31,964 nucleotides of DNA from a virus, in IMG/VR virus record IMGVR_UViG_3300030117_005127, positions 1 through 31,964 of that record; one strand, written 5' to 3'. The translations under genes were made by a program, and so were the position numbers. The notes beneath the pieces were generated by a model. That model made no database searches and was not told where the DNA came from. It saw only the letters and a program-made list of their open reading frames with translations. The stretch's first letter is position 1, and the number at the start of each line of letters is the position of its first letter. Below are positions 19,046-25,676 of this stretch, piece after piece.

Positions 19046-19318
19046 ATGGCTAAAAAAGAAAAAGAAAAGCCAGTCTTGAATCTTGATGGCAAAGAATACG
19101 TTATCGAGAATATGACTGATTCACAAAAAGAGCTAGCTGCTGAGGTTGCTATGTATCAAAATCATGTAAGTGATGTTCAAAATAAACTGAATACAAATGC
19201 TTTTATGCGTCAGCAATTAGTTGAGTGTGAAAAAGCGTTTGTGGAAAAACATCAGAAAGGTGTAATGGAACTTAAAAAAGCTTTAGAGCCTGAAGTAGTG
19301 GAGGCTGAAGCAAACTGA
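19046..19318 (+). CDS. Small helical protein, DUF6447-like pattern
   Basis: A 90-residue protein with AAGGAG before ATG. It begins with a Lys-rich stretch, then LNLDGKEYVIENMTDSQKEL and a helical region with MYQNHVSDVQNKL. This 'x-LDGKxYxIExLSDxxK, then helix' layout is seen in small cyanophage and marine phage proteins (I recall DUF6447 for the type, unconfirmed). Function unknown. Its TGA overlaps the next ATG (TGATG). Confidence 0.5.
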   Translation: MAKKEKEKPVLNLDGKEYVIENMTDSQKELAAEVAMYQNHVSDVQNKLNTNAFMRQQLVECEKAFVEKHQKGVMELKKALEPEVVEAEAN

Positions 19319-19608
19319 TGTTAATAAGGAAAAGTTCTCAGGGTCATGATTTGAAGTTGTATAGAAATACGACTCCAGGTGCGACTAGAACAAAGAAATT
19401 TAAAGATGGTACAGAAGAGACCCTGACTTATCCTACAAGTAAAACATATTTCCTTGTTTTTAATGGAAGCATAATACAACGTAGCGATAATTGGAATACA
19501 ATTGAACAGGCATATGTTGATAAATGCGATGATGAACACGGAGGGGGAAAAGGCAGAATGGTAGTCGGAAAACATAAATTAGTTGATGCAATAATAACAG
19601 AATTATGA
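19318..19608 (+). CDS. Small soluble phage protein of unknown function
   Basis: A 96-residue protein translated from the TGATG overlap. It is basic and beta-rich in its first half (GHDLKLYRNTTPGATRTKKF, then YFLVFNGSIIQRS) and ends in a helix. It has no cysteine cluster except one Cys and no membrane segment. The next gene starts inside its last codons (ATGA). I recognise no family. Confidence 0.45.
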   Translation: MLIRKSSQGHDLKLYRNTTPGATRTKKFKDGTEETLTYPTSKTYFLVFNGSIIQRSDNWNTIEQAYVDKCDDEHGGGKGRMVVGKHKLVDAIITEL

Positions 19609-19895
19609 AAAGCCCTTTAACAACATTAGTGCATTGGCAATTAAAAACAGGACAGTTAGATGGTTGGACCGCTTATCATATTGCAGCAGGTGCTTTTTTC
19701 TGTAAAATTTTTCAATGGTTACATTGGTCTGATTTCTGGTGTGTAATGGGCGTATTAATTATAGGTATAGCTTGGGAAGTTTTTGAATGGATAATAGAGA
19801 ATTATAAGCCTTATGTTACTAAAGAAAGATGGGCATACAATACAATGGCTGATATTGTAGTAGAAACGGGTATCGCATGGTGGATGGTGCTATAA
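19605..19895 (+). CDS. Small multi-pass membrane protein in the lysis region
   Basis: A 96-residue Trp-rich protein starting in an ATGA overlap. It has two or three membrane segments (about 22-40, 44-64 and 82-96). The polar residues H25, E58, E61, N79 and D83 within or near them recall the spacing in VanZ/DUF2238-like membrane proteins, which is a weak resemblance. In a lysis cluster it could be a holin or an envelope modifier, or a superinfection factor. Not assigned. Confidence 0.5.
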   Translation: MKSPLTTLVHWQLKTGQLDGWTAYHIAAGAFFCKIFQWLHWSDFWCVMGVLIIGIAWEVFEWIIENYKPYVTKERWAYNTMADIVVETGIAWWMVL

Positions 19896-19934
19896 ATAAA
19901 AAAAATAAAAAATTAAAAAATGGAGATTTTAAGG

Positions 19935-20090
19935 TTGTTTACTCAAAGCCTAATACGTCTTACAACTTTTCTGTTCGCTACATTTATATTGATTAACTCT
20001 TTAGGATGTGAGGGTTGGTCTGTTATGGGGTATTCTTTTGATAAATCACAAGATACTACAGAGGTAAAAATTAAAGAGATGTATGAATGA
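19935..20090 (+). CDS. Small secreted or lipoprotein-like protein
   Basis: I choose TTG 19935 as the start because GGAG lies 9 nt before it; an in-frame ATG at 19920 without a ribosome site would add five residues. The 51-residue product has a basic start, a hydrophobic signal segment (TTFLFATFILINSLG) and a Cys right after it, close to but not a perfect lipobox, since Ser rather than Leu is at -3. The mature part is about 27 residues, acidic and polar. Small outer-membrane lipoproteins next to endolysins are often spanin subunits (Rz1-like), but Pro richness is lacking, so this is only a possibility. Its end overlaps the next gene by 8 nt. Confidence 0.45.
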   Translation: MFTQSLIRLTTFLFATFILINSLGCEGWSVMGYSFDKSQDTTEVKIKEMYE

Positions 20091-20403
20091 AAAACCAAAT
20101 ACCGCTAGAAGTTATCGTACTGCTATTCTTGATGATAATGCCATTGTTAGCATTAATCTTAAATGGCTGGGTCAAATATGTGTTCTCATTGGAATATTGG
20201 TCTATGGGTATTGGCAAATTGAAGCAAGAATTAGACGATTGGAAAATAGCGTTGTTACTCAAACTAAACAAATTGGGAGCTTACTTGATAAGCACATCGT
20301 GGAAGAACGGATTGAACGAGAAGAGTTGGCAGAAAAAGTAGCATTTTATGAAAAAGAATTTAATATTAATCCTTTAAGCTGGGGTAAACGTAAGAAAAAA
20401 TGA
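20083..20403 (+). CDS. Membrane-anchored coiled-coil protein, spanin-like layout
   Basis: A 106-residue protein with a cytoplasmic N-terminus of about 26 residues, one membrane helix (about 27-45) and then a charged coiled coil (46-90) ending in Lys-rich residues. The 'helix plus periplasmic coiled coil' layout next to a small lipoprotein-like gene resembles an inner-membrane spanin (Rz-like), although topology is not proven. The competing ORF from 20087 in another frame is less regular and is treated as a shadow. Confidence 0.5.
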   Translation: MNEKPNTARSYRTAILDDNAIVSINLKWLGQICVLIGILVYGYWQIEARIRRLENSVVTQTKQIGSLLDKHIVEERIEREELAEKVAFYEKEFNINPLSWGKRKKK

Positions 20404-20525
20404 GCGAAGCACAAGAATCAATAATTAGAAGTCAAGCTGTTTTAATGCTAGCTCGAAATATAGGAAAAAACACTATTTCAAATAGAATTTTAAAAAGATT
20501 AACAAAATGTATTAAAAATAAATAA
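20400..20525 (+). CDS. Very small basic protein
   Basis: A 41-residue ORF whose ATG overlaps the previous stop (ATGA) and whose stop overlaps the next ATG (TAATG), so it fills the gap exactly. The sequence is helical and basic (RILKRLTKCIKNK at the end). It has no membrane segment. The perfect fit between overlaps is the main support. Function unknown. Confidence 0.5.
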   Translation: MSEAQESIIRSQAVLMLARNIGKNTISNRILKRLTKCIKNK

Positions 20526-20842
20526 TGGATTTCATGGCTATATATGGAGAAGCAGGAATGATTGGCGTTGTAGGTGCAATGTTTGTTTATCTTGTAATAT
20601 CTCTTTCTAACAAATCCGCTCGACAACAAGAGACATTAGAAAATCTTAAAGTTGAAAACAAAGGTCAAAGTGAAACTTTAGAAAACATGGAAAGCATGAT
20701 TATAAAGCTTATAGATAGATGGAATAAATCAGATGAAACTCGAGATAGACGTCACGAAAAGCTAGTAGAAGAATTAAATGACCAATCAGCAATTCTTATG
20801 GAAGTTAAAGGGAATTTAAGTCGTATAAATGGAAAGCATTAA
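20525..20842 (+). CDS. Single-pass membrane protein with coiled coil, lysis region
   Basis: A 105-residue protein with a short N-terminus, one membrane helix (about 9-27, GAGMIGVVGAMFVYLVIS) and a long charged helix (30-100). TAATG overlaps join it to both neighbours. Such small proteins often act as holin partners or spanin-like parts in phages. It resembles the protein at 20083 in layout but not in sequence. Role inferred from context only. Confidence 0.5.
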   Translation: MDFMAIYGEAGMIGVVGAMFVYLVISLSNKSARQQETLENLKVENKGQSETLENMESMIIKLIDRWNKSDETRDRRHEKLVEELNDQSAILMEVKGNLSRINGKH

Positions 20843-20982
20843 TGGATAGTTTGAAAGTAGCGATAATTAGTTTTAGTAACTACGCAATAGGATTAACCCA
20901 AATACATGAATCTTTGCAAATCGTAGTAGCAATTCTTTCAATTATTTTGTTACTAATGAATATAAAAAAAGGAAATAAATAA
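20842..20982 (+). CDS. Small membrane protein, holin candidate
   Basis: This 46-residue protein starts and ends in TAATG overlaps. Residues about 26-41 (LQIVVAILSIILLLMN) form one strong membrane helix followed by a basic tail (KKGNK). An amphipathic segment precedes it. Size, one helix and basic C-terminus fit the smallest holins, and the endolysin lies one gene downstream. This is the best holin candidate in the window, but 19605 and 20525 are alternatives. Confidence 0.5.
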   Translation: MDSLKVAIISFSNYAIGLTQIHESLQIVVAILSIILLLMNIKKGNK

Positions 20983-21245
20983 TGGATATAAAAGCGATTG
21001 TAATAGGCGAAATAACCAAACAAGCAGAAGCATCTGTACCTCAATTAAAAAGCGCAATTAATAGTTATATAATTGAAACTATTCAATCAAAAGAATTTGA
21101 AAAAGAATGGGCAACTGCTATCAATGAAAAAGTAAACTTACCAGGACTCAATGAACGAGCAGAACAAGTTTTTTTTGAAAAAGTTATTGATAAGGGTACA
21201 GATTTAGTTGCTGGTGTAATGTCAAAAATATTAGAAAAAAAATAA
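20982..21245 (+). CDS. Small helical protein before the endolysin
   Basis: An 87-residue soluble, mostly helical protein joined to both neighbours by TAATG overlaps. It contains KLPGLNERAEQ-like polar helices and ends in Lys-Lys. The central EFEKEWATAINEKVNLPGLN may be a turn between two helices. Proteins of this size and style precede endolysins in some marine phages, but I know no function. Confidence 0.5.
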   Translation: MDIKAIVIGEITKQAEASVPQLKSAINSYIIETIQSKEFEKEWATAINEKVNLPGLNERAEQVFFEKVIDKGTDLVAGVMSKILEKK

Positions 21246-21733
21246 TGATTGATTCATTACAGATGCTAACAGTAATTAAAGACACTCTTGAAAAAATGGG
21301 TTCTAAGTACGCTAGCCACGATGCTCAAATGTTAGTTTACCGCACTGGATTAGTTGAATCTAAATATCAATATATTATGCAAAAAGGAGGCTCAAACATA
21401 GCCAGAGGACATTGGCAATGCGAACCTTGGGTAATGGTAAGTCTTTGTAATGATTATTTGCAATATAGAGAACCGCTTTTAAAAAAGGTTGCTGAAATCT
21501 GTTATCTTGATTGGAGTTTTTTTACTAATCCAAAAGAGGAAGAGTGGAAAAATATATTAACAACTAATCTTATTGCTGGAATAGTGGCATGCAGACTTCA
21601 TTATTGGAGAGTTCCACGCTCTATGCCAAAAACACTTGACGAACAAGCTGCGTATTGGAAAGACTGGTATAATACCGCAAAAGGTGCTGGTACGGTAGAA
21701 CATTTTAAAAAAATTGTTTTGAAATACGGTTAA
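21245..21733 (+). CDS. Endolysin (lysozyme-like)
   Basis: A 162-residue protein with the pattern RTGLVESKYQYIMQKGGSNI followed by GHWQCEPW (about 33-62), which matches phage muralytic proteins of the type 'xxESxLGxYLxQxGGGPALGxWQMEP'. E38 is the likely catalytic acid. The C-terminal half has LIAGIVACRLHYWRVP and a YWKDWYNTAKGAGT segment, also typical of this family, in which Y-R-P and the GxGT part shape the cleft. It should cut peptidoglycan at the end of infection. There is no signal peptide, so a holin must release it. The match is from pattern memory and fairly strong. Confidence 0.72.
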   Translation: MIDSLQMLTVIKDTLEKMGSKYASHDAQMLVYRTGLVESKYQYIMQKGGSNIARGHWQCEPWVMVSLCNDYLQYREPLLKKVAEICYLDWSFFTNPKEEEWKNILTTNLIAGIVACRLHYWRVPRSMPKTLDEQAAYWKDWYNTAKGAGTVEHFKKIVLKYG

Positions 21734-21736
21734 TTT

Positions 21737-23185
21737 ATGAAAAGCAAAGCTGTCTTTTGGACTCATGAAAAAAAAGACAGGGCAACTAAACTTCTTTTAA
21801 AAGGCTATACATATAGTAAGGTAGCCTCAATTCTTAATTCAGAATATCCTGGTGAAATTTTTAACGCAGAAAAAATCCGAACTTTAAAACGAAGCGGTAA
21901 ATTGGGTATTAGTCCTAATAAAAGTTTACACGACACAGTAACTGAACACAATGAAGACTTAGGTGTAAATATTGACAGTTTTCAAGATGAACAAGATGAT
22001 TACAAAAAACCAGGTAAAAACTTTCAAGTAGTTGGCAATTATGCAATTTTAGATTACAGAGGAGAAAAAAACCCTCAAACGTTAGACGAGTTATTGCAAG
22101 CTTGCAACGTTGATAAAGAAATATGGAAAGTAGATAGATATGTAGTCAACAAATGGGAAACGGCTATGAAAACATCGGAAGCAATTATTCATAGACCTTT
22201 ATTTCAGGTTAAAGCATGGCTGGTAAGAATTAAGCCTGTTGAAGTTGAATTTCCACATGTTTCTCCAATAGCTCCATTAAAACTTAAAAATTTTAAAATA
22301 AACATTAAAAAATCTAAAAATTTTAAGAAAGCACTTATTATACCAGATGCTCAATTTGGTTTTAGAAGAAATACCGAAACTGGAATACTAGACCCTTTTC
22401 ATGATAGGCAAGCTCTTGATTGCGTTTTGCAAGTCGCTGAGCTAGAAAAACCAGACACTATAATATATTTAGGTGACATGATGGATTTACCTGAATGGTC
22501 AGATAAGTTTTTGGTTTCTCCTGAGTTTTTTTTTACTACACAACCAGCAATTAACGAATTGCATTGGTGGACCAAGGAGTTTAGGCAACATTGCGAAACC
22601 ATGATTTATTTAGAAGGCAATCACGAATTAAGAATGAGCAAGGCTATATCAAAAAATATAATCGCAGCATATAACCTTAAACCAGCTAATGAACCAAAAA
22701 AGATTCAGATGACAATTCCTACTTTGCTAGCTCTTGATGATTTAGATGTAGAATATAAAGCACCTTATCCCGCTGGTGAGTATTGGCTAAACGATAATTT
22801 GCGTGTTTCTCATGGCACTGTAGCTAGAAAAGGAAACGCTGATACTGTGAAAGCAATCCTAGCTCAAGCAAGAAATTCTGAAATAGTTGGACATATACAT
22901 CGACATGAAATGGCACAAAAAACTGTGCATCCTCGAAAGGGTATTAGAACATATGTAGCATATTCCCCAGGAACTGTTGCGCGCATCGAATCCAACATTG
23001 TGCCTGCATTTAGCCCAAGAAATGATTGGCAACAAGGTTTTGCATTAGTAAACTACCAAGATAATAATGGACTATTTCAAATTATACCACATAGTATATT
23101 TAATGGAGTCACATTATATAATGGGCAAGAACTCAAAGCTAGAACTCCTTTAATTAACAAACTTAAAAAAAAGTTGGATTTGTAA
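21737..23185 (+). CDS. Metallophosphoesterase with N-terminal HTH-like domain
   Basis: A 482-residue protein. Residues about 8-57 look like a helix-turn-helix module (TKLLLKGYTYSKVASILN), 95-165 form a linker domain with VDRYVVNKWE, and 198-395 are a calcineurin-like phosphoesterase: PDAQFG (D204), GDMMD (246-250), GNHE (294-297), SHG (H359) and GHIHRH (385-390), all metal ligands. The first motif has Gln where D-x-H is usual, as in several phage relatives. It may be a nuclease or a nucleotide/protein phosphatase; the DNA-binding-like part favours DNA. It is the last rightward gene before attP, a place where accessory genes accumulate. Its stop lies in the first arm repeat. Confidence 0.7.
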   Translation: MKSKAVFWTHEKKDRATKLLLKGYTYSKVASILNSEYPGEIFNAEKIRTLKRSGKLGISPNKSLHDTVTEHNEDLGVNIDSFQDEQDDYKKPGKNFQVVGNYAILDYRGEKNPQTLDELLQACNVDKEIWKVDRYVVNKWETAMKTSEAIIHRPLFQVKAWLVRIKPVEVEFPHVSPIAPLKLKNFKINIKKSKNFKKALIIPDAQFGFRRNTETGILDPFHDRQALDCVLQVAELEKPDTIIYLGDMMDLPEWSDKFLVSPEFFFTTQPAINELHWWTKEFRQHCETMIYLEGNHELRMSKAISKNIIAAYNLKPANEPKKIQMTIPTLLALDDLDVEYKAPYPAGEYWLNDNLRVSHGTVARKGNADTVKAILAQARNSEIVGHIHRHEMAQKTVHPRKGIRTYVAYSPGTVARIESNIVPAFSPRNDWQQGFALVNYQDNNGLFQIIPHSIFNGVTLYNGQELKARTPLINKLKKKLDL

Positions 23186-23263
23186 CATTTGCGTAACATT
23201 GATAAAAGCCGAGTTACAAATATGTTACAATATTCTTTAAGTTCAACAATATCAATACATTCG

Positions 23264-23310
23264 CTTGGCTACGGACCAGAAGGTTGGGGGTTCGAATCCT
23301 CCCGGGCGTA
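23264..23310 (+). other. attP core: 3' half of a tRNA-Arg(ACG) gene
   Basis: From the anticodon stem onwards the sequence reads as a tRNA: anticodon loop CTACGGA with ACG at 23271-23273, T stem GGGGG/CCTCC around TTCGAAT (23286-23302), acceptor 3' strand CGGGCGT (23303-23309) and discriminator A (23310). The D arm and 5' acceptor strand are absent, and the pair 27-43 is a C/A mismatch, so the identity with the host gene probably begins one or two bases later. Integration here would rebuild the host tRNA gene. Confidence 0.8.
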
Positions 23311-23338
23311 CAGACGATAAACTAAGTCTAATGACGGC

Positions 23339-23368
23339 AAACCCCCTTTATTGGTGGTTTTTGTTTTT
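23339..23368 (+). terminator. Probable rho-independent terminator right of the attP core
   Basis: AAACCCCC and GGTGGTTT pair over a 6-nt loop (one mismatch) and T-rich sequence follows. It would end rightward transcription coming from the late genes across the attP core. The mismatch makes it moderate in strength. Confidence 0.5.
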
Positions 23369-23409
23369 ATGGTTGGCGTGGTTTATAGTGGTTTGTAGGG
23401 GTTTGTTCT

Positions 23410-23469
23410 GATACAAAAATGCTACACCTTGATACAAATATGCTACACCTCAGATACAATTATGTTACA
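23410..23469 (-). repeat. Three phased arm-type repeats of attP
   Basis: Units at 23410-23426, 23431-23447 and 23453-23469 (GATACAAATATGCTACA and close variants) are spaced 21 and 22 bp apart, about two helical turns, so protein bound to them would lie on one DNA face. They end two bases before the integrase stop codon. Confidence 0.75.
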
Positions 23470-23471
23470 TT

Positions 23472-24482
23472 TTAGGGAAGAGAACGAATTTTCTCGTCAA
23501 TAAAATCAAAATCCTGATGAGTATAAATATCCGCTGTAGTTGCTTCGCTGCTGTGAGCTAGCATTTTCTTTCTATCTTTTGAGCTTAAGCCGCCTTCAGT
23601 TAACATCATCATGTTAAAAGTGTGTCTTAAACAATGAATATCTGCGCGTTCATTATATCCAATTTTTAATAATTCTTTTTTAAATCGCTTTGTAGAGTCA
23701 TCTCTATCTTGTTTTTTTGTATAAACATTAACAATGTTCATTGCTTTTAATTTTGGATGTAGGGGTATTTCTATAGGTACATCAGTTTTATTTGTGTCGT
23801 GAATTAATATTCTATCTTTTTGTACCTGGTTTTTTGTCAAAGTCCCAGCATCGCTAGCTCGAAGCCCAGTGTAATAGCAAATACTCCAATAAGCTTTGTC
23901 TTTTTTTGAAATATTATTAGACCTTAATATTTCTAAAACATATTGCGTGGGTATTGGAATGCGTTTTTTAGGGTTATGCTTTGGTATGTCTGGATGCAAT
24001 GCAGGGTTTTCGTTTTCAAAATACTTATATTTTGTTGCAAATTCAAACATAAGTTTAATATTTCGTACTTCATCCCCTACTGTTTTTGCAGAAACATTAC
24101 CTTCGTGTATTCGATATACAATGTATCTATCTATATCGCTTGAATCTACTTGTGTAAACATTTTTCTGTTTTTTGGTATTTTCATAAATTCATTAAAATT
24201 GTCAATATATTTACACTTTTGTTTAAGGTAACCCATGCTCTGGTCTTTTGTTTTTTTTGAAATCATATTTTGCTTAAACTCTTCACATACATCATGTATA
24301 GTCATACGCTGATTCTGTGGGATGTTGTTCTTTTTAAAAAAAAGTTCTTCATCCCACTTTTTTTTCAGGATTTTTGCTAGCTTGAGGGATGCGGTCCCAG
24401 TGCTTCGCATAATTCTATTAGGAGGAGTGCCTTCTGTGTACCACCAATTTGGACTATCTCCTCTGCGATAAAGCCTGCTCAA
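23472..24482 (-). CDS. int: Tyrosine site-specific recombinase (integrase)
   Basis: A 336-residue tyrosine recombinase. The N-terminal part has a short beta region for arm binding (WWYTEG...RSTGT) and residues about 60-155 form the SAM-like core-binding domain. The catalytic domain shows R208 (TGLRASD), K232 (NKTD), H283 and R286 (HCLRH), H310 (LAHSS) and the nucleophile Y320 (DIYTH), so all six active-site residues are present. It should recombine the adjacent attP core with the host tRNA-Arg gene. Its start overlaps the repressor stop by four bases (ATGA), so it is read from the repressor promoter and may be made in lysogens or just after infection. Confidence 0.92.
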   Translation of the reverse strand: MSRLYRRGDSPNWWYTEGTPPNRIMRSTGTASLKLAKILKKKWDEELFFKKNNIPQNQRMTIHDVCEEFKQNMISKKTKDQSMGYLKQKCKYIDNFNEFMKIPKNRKMFTQVDSSDIDRYIVYRIHEGNVSAKTVGDEVRNIKLMFEFATKYKYFENENPALHPDIPKHNPKKRIPIPTQYVLEILRSNNISKKDKAYWSICYYTGLRASDAGTLTKNQVQKDRILIHDTNKTDVPIEIPLHPKLKAMNIVNVYTKKQDRDDSTKRFKKELLKIGYNERADIHCLRHTFNMMMLTEGGLSSKDRKKMLAHSSEATTADIYTHQDFDFIDEKIRSLP

Positions 24483-25306
24483 TTTATATCTCCATTTATA
24501 ATAACAGATTTACTTAAAACTTTAACAGGTTTTGATTTCCAATCAAGTAAAATATAACATATAGTATTGCAATAATGTTCACCAATTACATATTTGACAG
24601 GCGTAACCATATAATGTAATCCAGCAACCCATTTTAAAGAATCCAAAACAGCAGGCAAATTTCGAGTCATTCGTTTCAACTCTTTTAAAGACTTAGTATC
24701 AATAATTTTATCAACAGGGTGTTTATCAGTTACATGCCAGTTGTTTTCAGAAAAATACTGATTTCTGATTATGTCAGTTGAAGAATTTAATTTTTTTGCT
24801 AACATTTCAATGCCTTCTATGTTGTATATCTTTCGCTCCATTGGTTTCAGACTAAAAATATTTTTCATCTCAACTGTTGTCTGCATATCAGCTTGAACAT
24901 CATCAAATTTCATTTTTTGCAACGGCTGTTGTTCAAGTATATTTTTAAGCATCACTAGTTCTTTTTCTTGCTGTTCTATTTTGTCCTTTTGCAGGTCAAT
25001 TATATATTGACTATCCATTTCTGACTCCGTTTGATTGTCTTTGAGTTTTATATTTTTGTTTTTTAACTCAATTTTTTTATTATAAACTTTTAAAAATCCA
25101 CTTTCCTCTGATTTATTGTCAATATAATCAGCAACAGAAGTGTTGTACGTTTTGCAGTATTGTTGAATAATTGACAAAGGCATTCTTTTTCTAGACTTCC
25201 AATTTGACACAGCAGCGGGCGAAACTTTAAAGACTTTCGCTAGCTCAGCATCCGAATAGATTTCTTGTTCTAATTTTATTTTATTTAGTATAAATTGTAT
25301 ATTCAT
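24479..25306 (-). CDS. Phage repressor with CI-type HTH and unfamiliar C-terminus
   Basis: A 275-residue protein. Residues about 1-64 are a helix-turn-helix domain (SDAELAKVFKVSPAAVSNWKSRKRMP) of the bacteriophage CI type. Residues 98-125 form a coiled coil. The last 140 residues have no Ser-Lys S24 peptidase motifs, so RecA-driven self-cleavage is not expected and induction must work otherwise. No Shine-Dalgarno site precedes the ATG, which could mean a leaderless message as in lambda cI. It faces the early genes across a control region with inverted and tandem repeats, as expected of the lysogeny regulator. The C-terminal family is not recognised. Confidence 0.75.
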   Translation of the reverse strand: MNIQFILNKIKLEQEIYSDAELAKVFKVSPAAVSNWKSRKRMPLSIIQQYCKTYNTSVADYIDNKSEESGFLKVYNKKIELKNKNIKLKDNQTESEMDSQYIIDLQKDKIEQQEKELVMLKNILEQQPLQKMKFDDVQADMQTTVEMKNIFSLKPMERKIYNIEGIEMLAKKLNSSTDIIRNQYFSENNWHVTDKHPVDKIIDTKSLKELKRMTRNLPAVLDSLKWVAGLHYMVTPVKYVIGEHYCNTICYILLDWKSKPVKVLSKSVIINGDIN

Positions 25307-25324
25307 AACAAAAAGTGTTTTAAA

Positions 25325-25385
25325 TTAAGTAAATGTGTATTAACTTAACATAACGTTTATTAAACCGATTTAAATAAGGTTATGT
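25325..25385. promoter_or_regulatory. Lysogeny control region with inverted repeats
   Basis: Between the divergent repressor and early genes lie TTAAGT (25325-25330) facing ACTTAA (25343-25348), and ACATAAC (25348-25354) facing GTTATGT (25379-25385), with partial symmetry extending inwards. These are likely operators for the repressor and hold the two divergent promoters, whose -35/-10 boxes I cannot fix in such AT-rich DNA. Confidence 0.5.
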
Positions 25386-25415
25386 CATACACAAACATAC
25401 ACAAACATACACAAA
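25386..25415 (+). repeat. Three tandem decamers CATACACAAA
   Basis: Three exact copies of the 10-bp unit follow each other, one per helical turn, with a degenerate fourth (AATACAAG). They lie between the inverted repeats and the start of the excisionase-like gene. Binding of a small regulator in an array is likely. Too short and without spacers to be CRISPR. Confidence 0.75.
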
Positions 25416-25438
25416 AATACAAGCAAAAGGGGTAATAA

Positions 25439-25627
25439 GTGCATGATTTCTTAACGGTATCACAAGTTGCTGACGAACTAAAGGTTTCAAAAGGCACAAT
25501 TCGACAATATATACAAACGGGAAAGCTGAAGGCTAGTAAGCCTAATGGTAAGAATTTTATTATTATGCGAGCTGAGCTTTTAAACTTTGTAAATAAAACA
25601 GTATATAAACCATTAGCTACTCTTTAA
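25439..25627 (+). CDS. Excisionase-like small DNA-binding protein
   Basis: A 62-residue protein with GTG start, preceded by AAGGGG at 6 nt. It has the HTH_17/excisionase pattern LTVSQVADELKVSKGTIRQYIQTGKLKASKP, a MerR-like winged helix that bends DNA. As the first rightward gene next to the repressor it may be a Cro-like switch, the excisionase for attP, or both. The nearby decamer repeats may be its sites. Confidence 0.7.
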   Translation: MHDFLTVSQVADELKVSKGTIRQYIQTGKLKASKPNGKNFIIMRAELLNFVNKTVYKPLATL

Positions 25628-25668
25628 TTATTAGTTCTGAAACGTAAGTGAAAGAACTAATAATTAAA
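25623..25668 (+). other. Perfect 16-bp inverted repeat (long stem-loop)
   Basis: 25623-25638 and 25653-25668 are perfectly complementary (TTTAATTATTAGTTCT in the left arm) around a 14-nt loop. The left arm contains the stop of the excisionase-like gene. An AGGGAG ribosome site follows at once and no T run is present on either side, so it is not a typical terminator; an RNA control element or an operator is possible. Confidence 0.7.
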
Positions 25669-25676
25669 AGGGAGCA

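Larger units (their letters stand above)
23181..23470. other. attP: Phage attachment site attP with core and arm-type repeats
   Basis: A core identical in style to a tRNA-Arg(ACG) 3' half (23264-23310) is flanked by repeats with the consensus TGTARCAT-WWT-TGTAWC: two on the left (23181-23199 plus strand, 23213-23229 minus strand) and three on the right (minus orientation). This is the architecture of an attP used by tyrosine integrases: strand exchange in the core, bivalent integrase also binding the arms. The integrase gene starts two bases past the right arm and points towards it. Since phage genes continue on both sides, this is attP of the unintegrated genome. Confidence 0.8.

Noticed and set aside
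20087-20341. 84-residue ORF in another frame of the spanin-like gene
   Set aside because: The frame starting at 20083 gives a regular membrane helix plus coiled coil and fits the ATGA overlap with the next gene; this one does not.
23264-23310. A functional tRNA-Arg gene
   Set aside because: Only the 3' half from the anticodon stem is present; D arm and 5' acceptor strand are missing upstream, and the position next to the integrase fits an attP core.
23896-24231. Plus-strand ORFs opposite the integrase
   Set aside because: The minus-strand frame has all integrase active-site residues; the opposing ORFs are shadows rich in Phe, Tyr and Cys.
25386-25415. CRISPR-like repeats
   Set aside because: The unit is 10 bp, directly tandem, without spacers; it is better explained as a protein-binding array.
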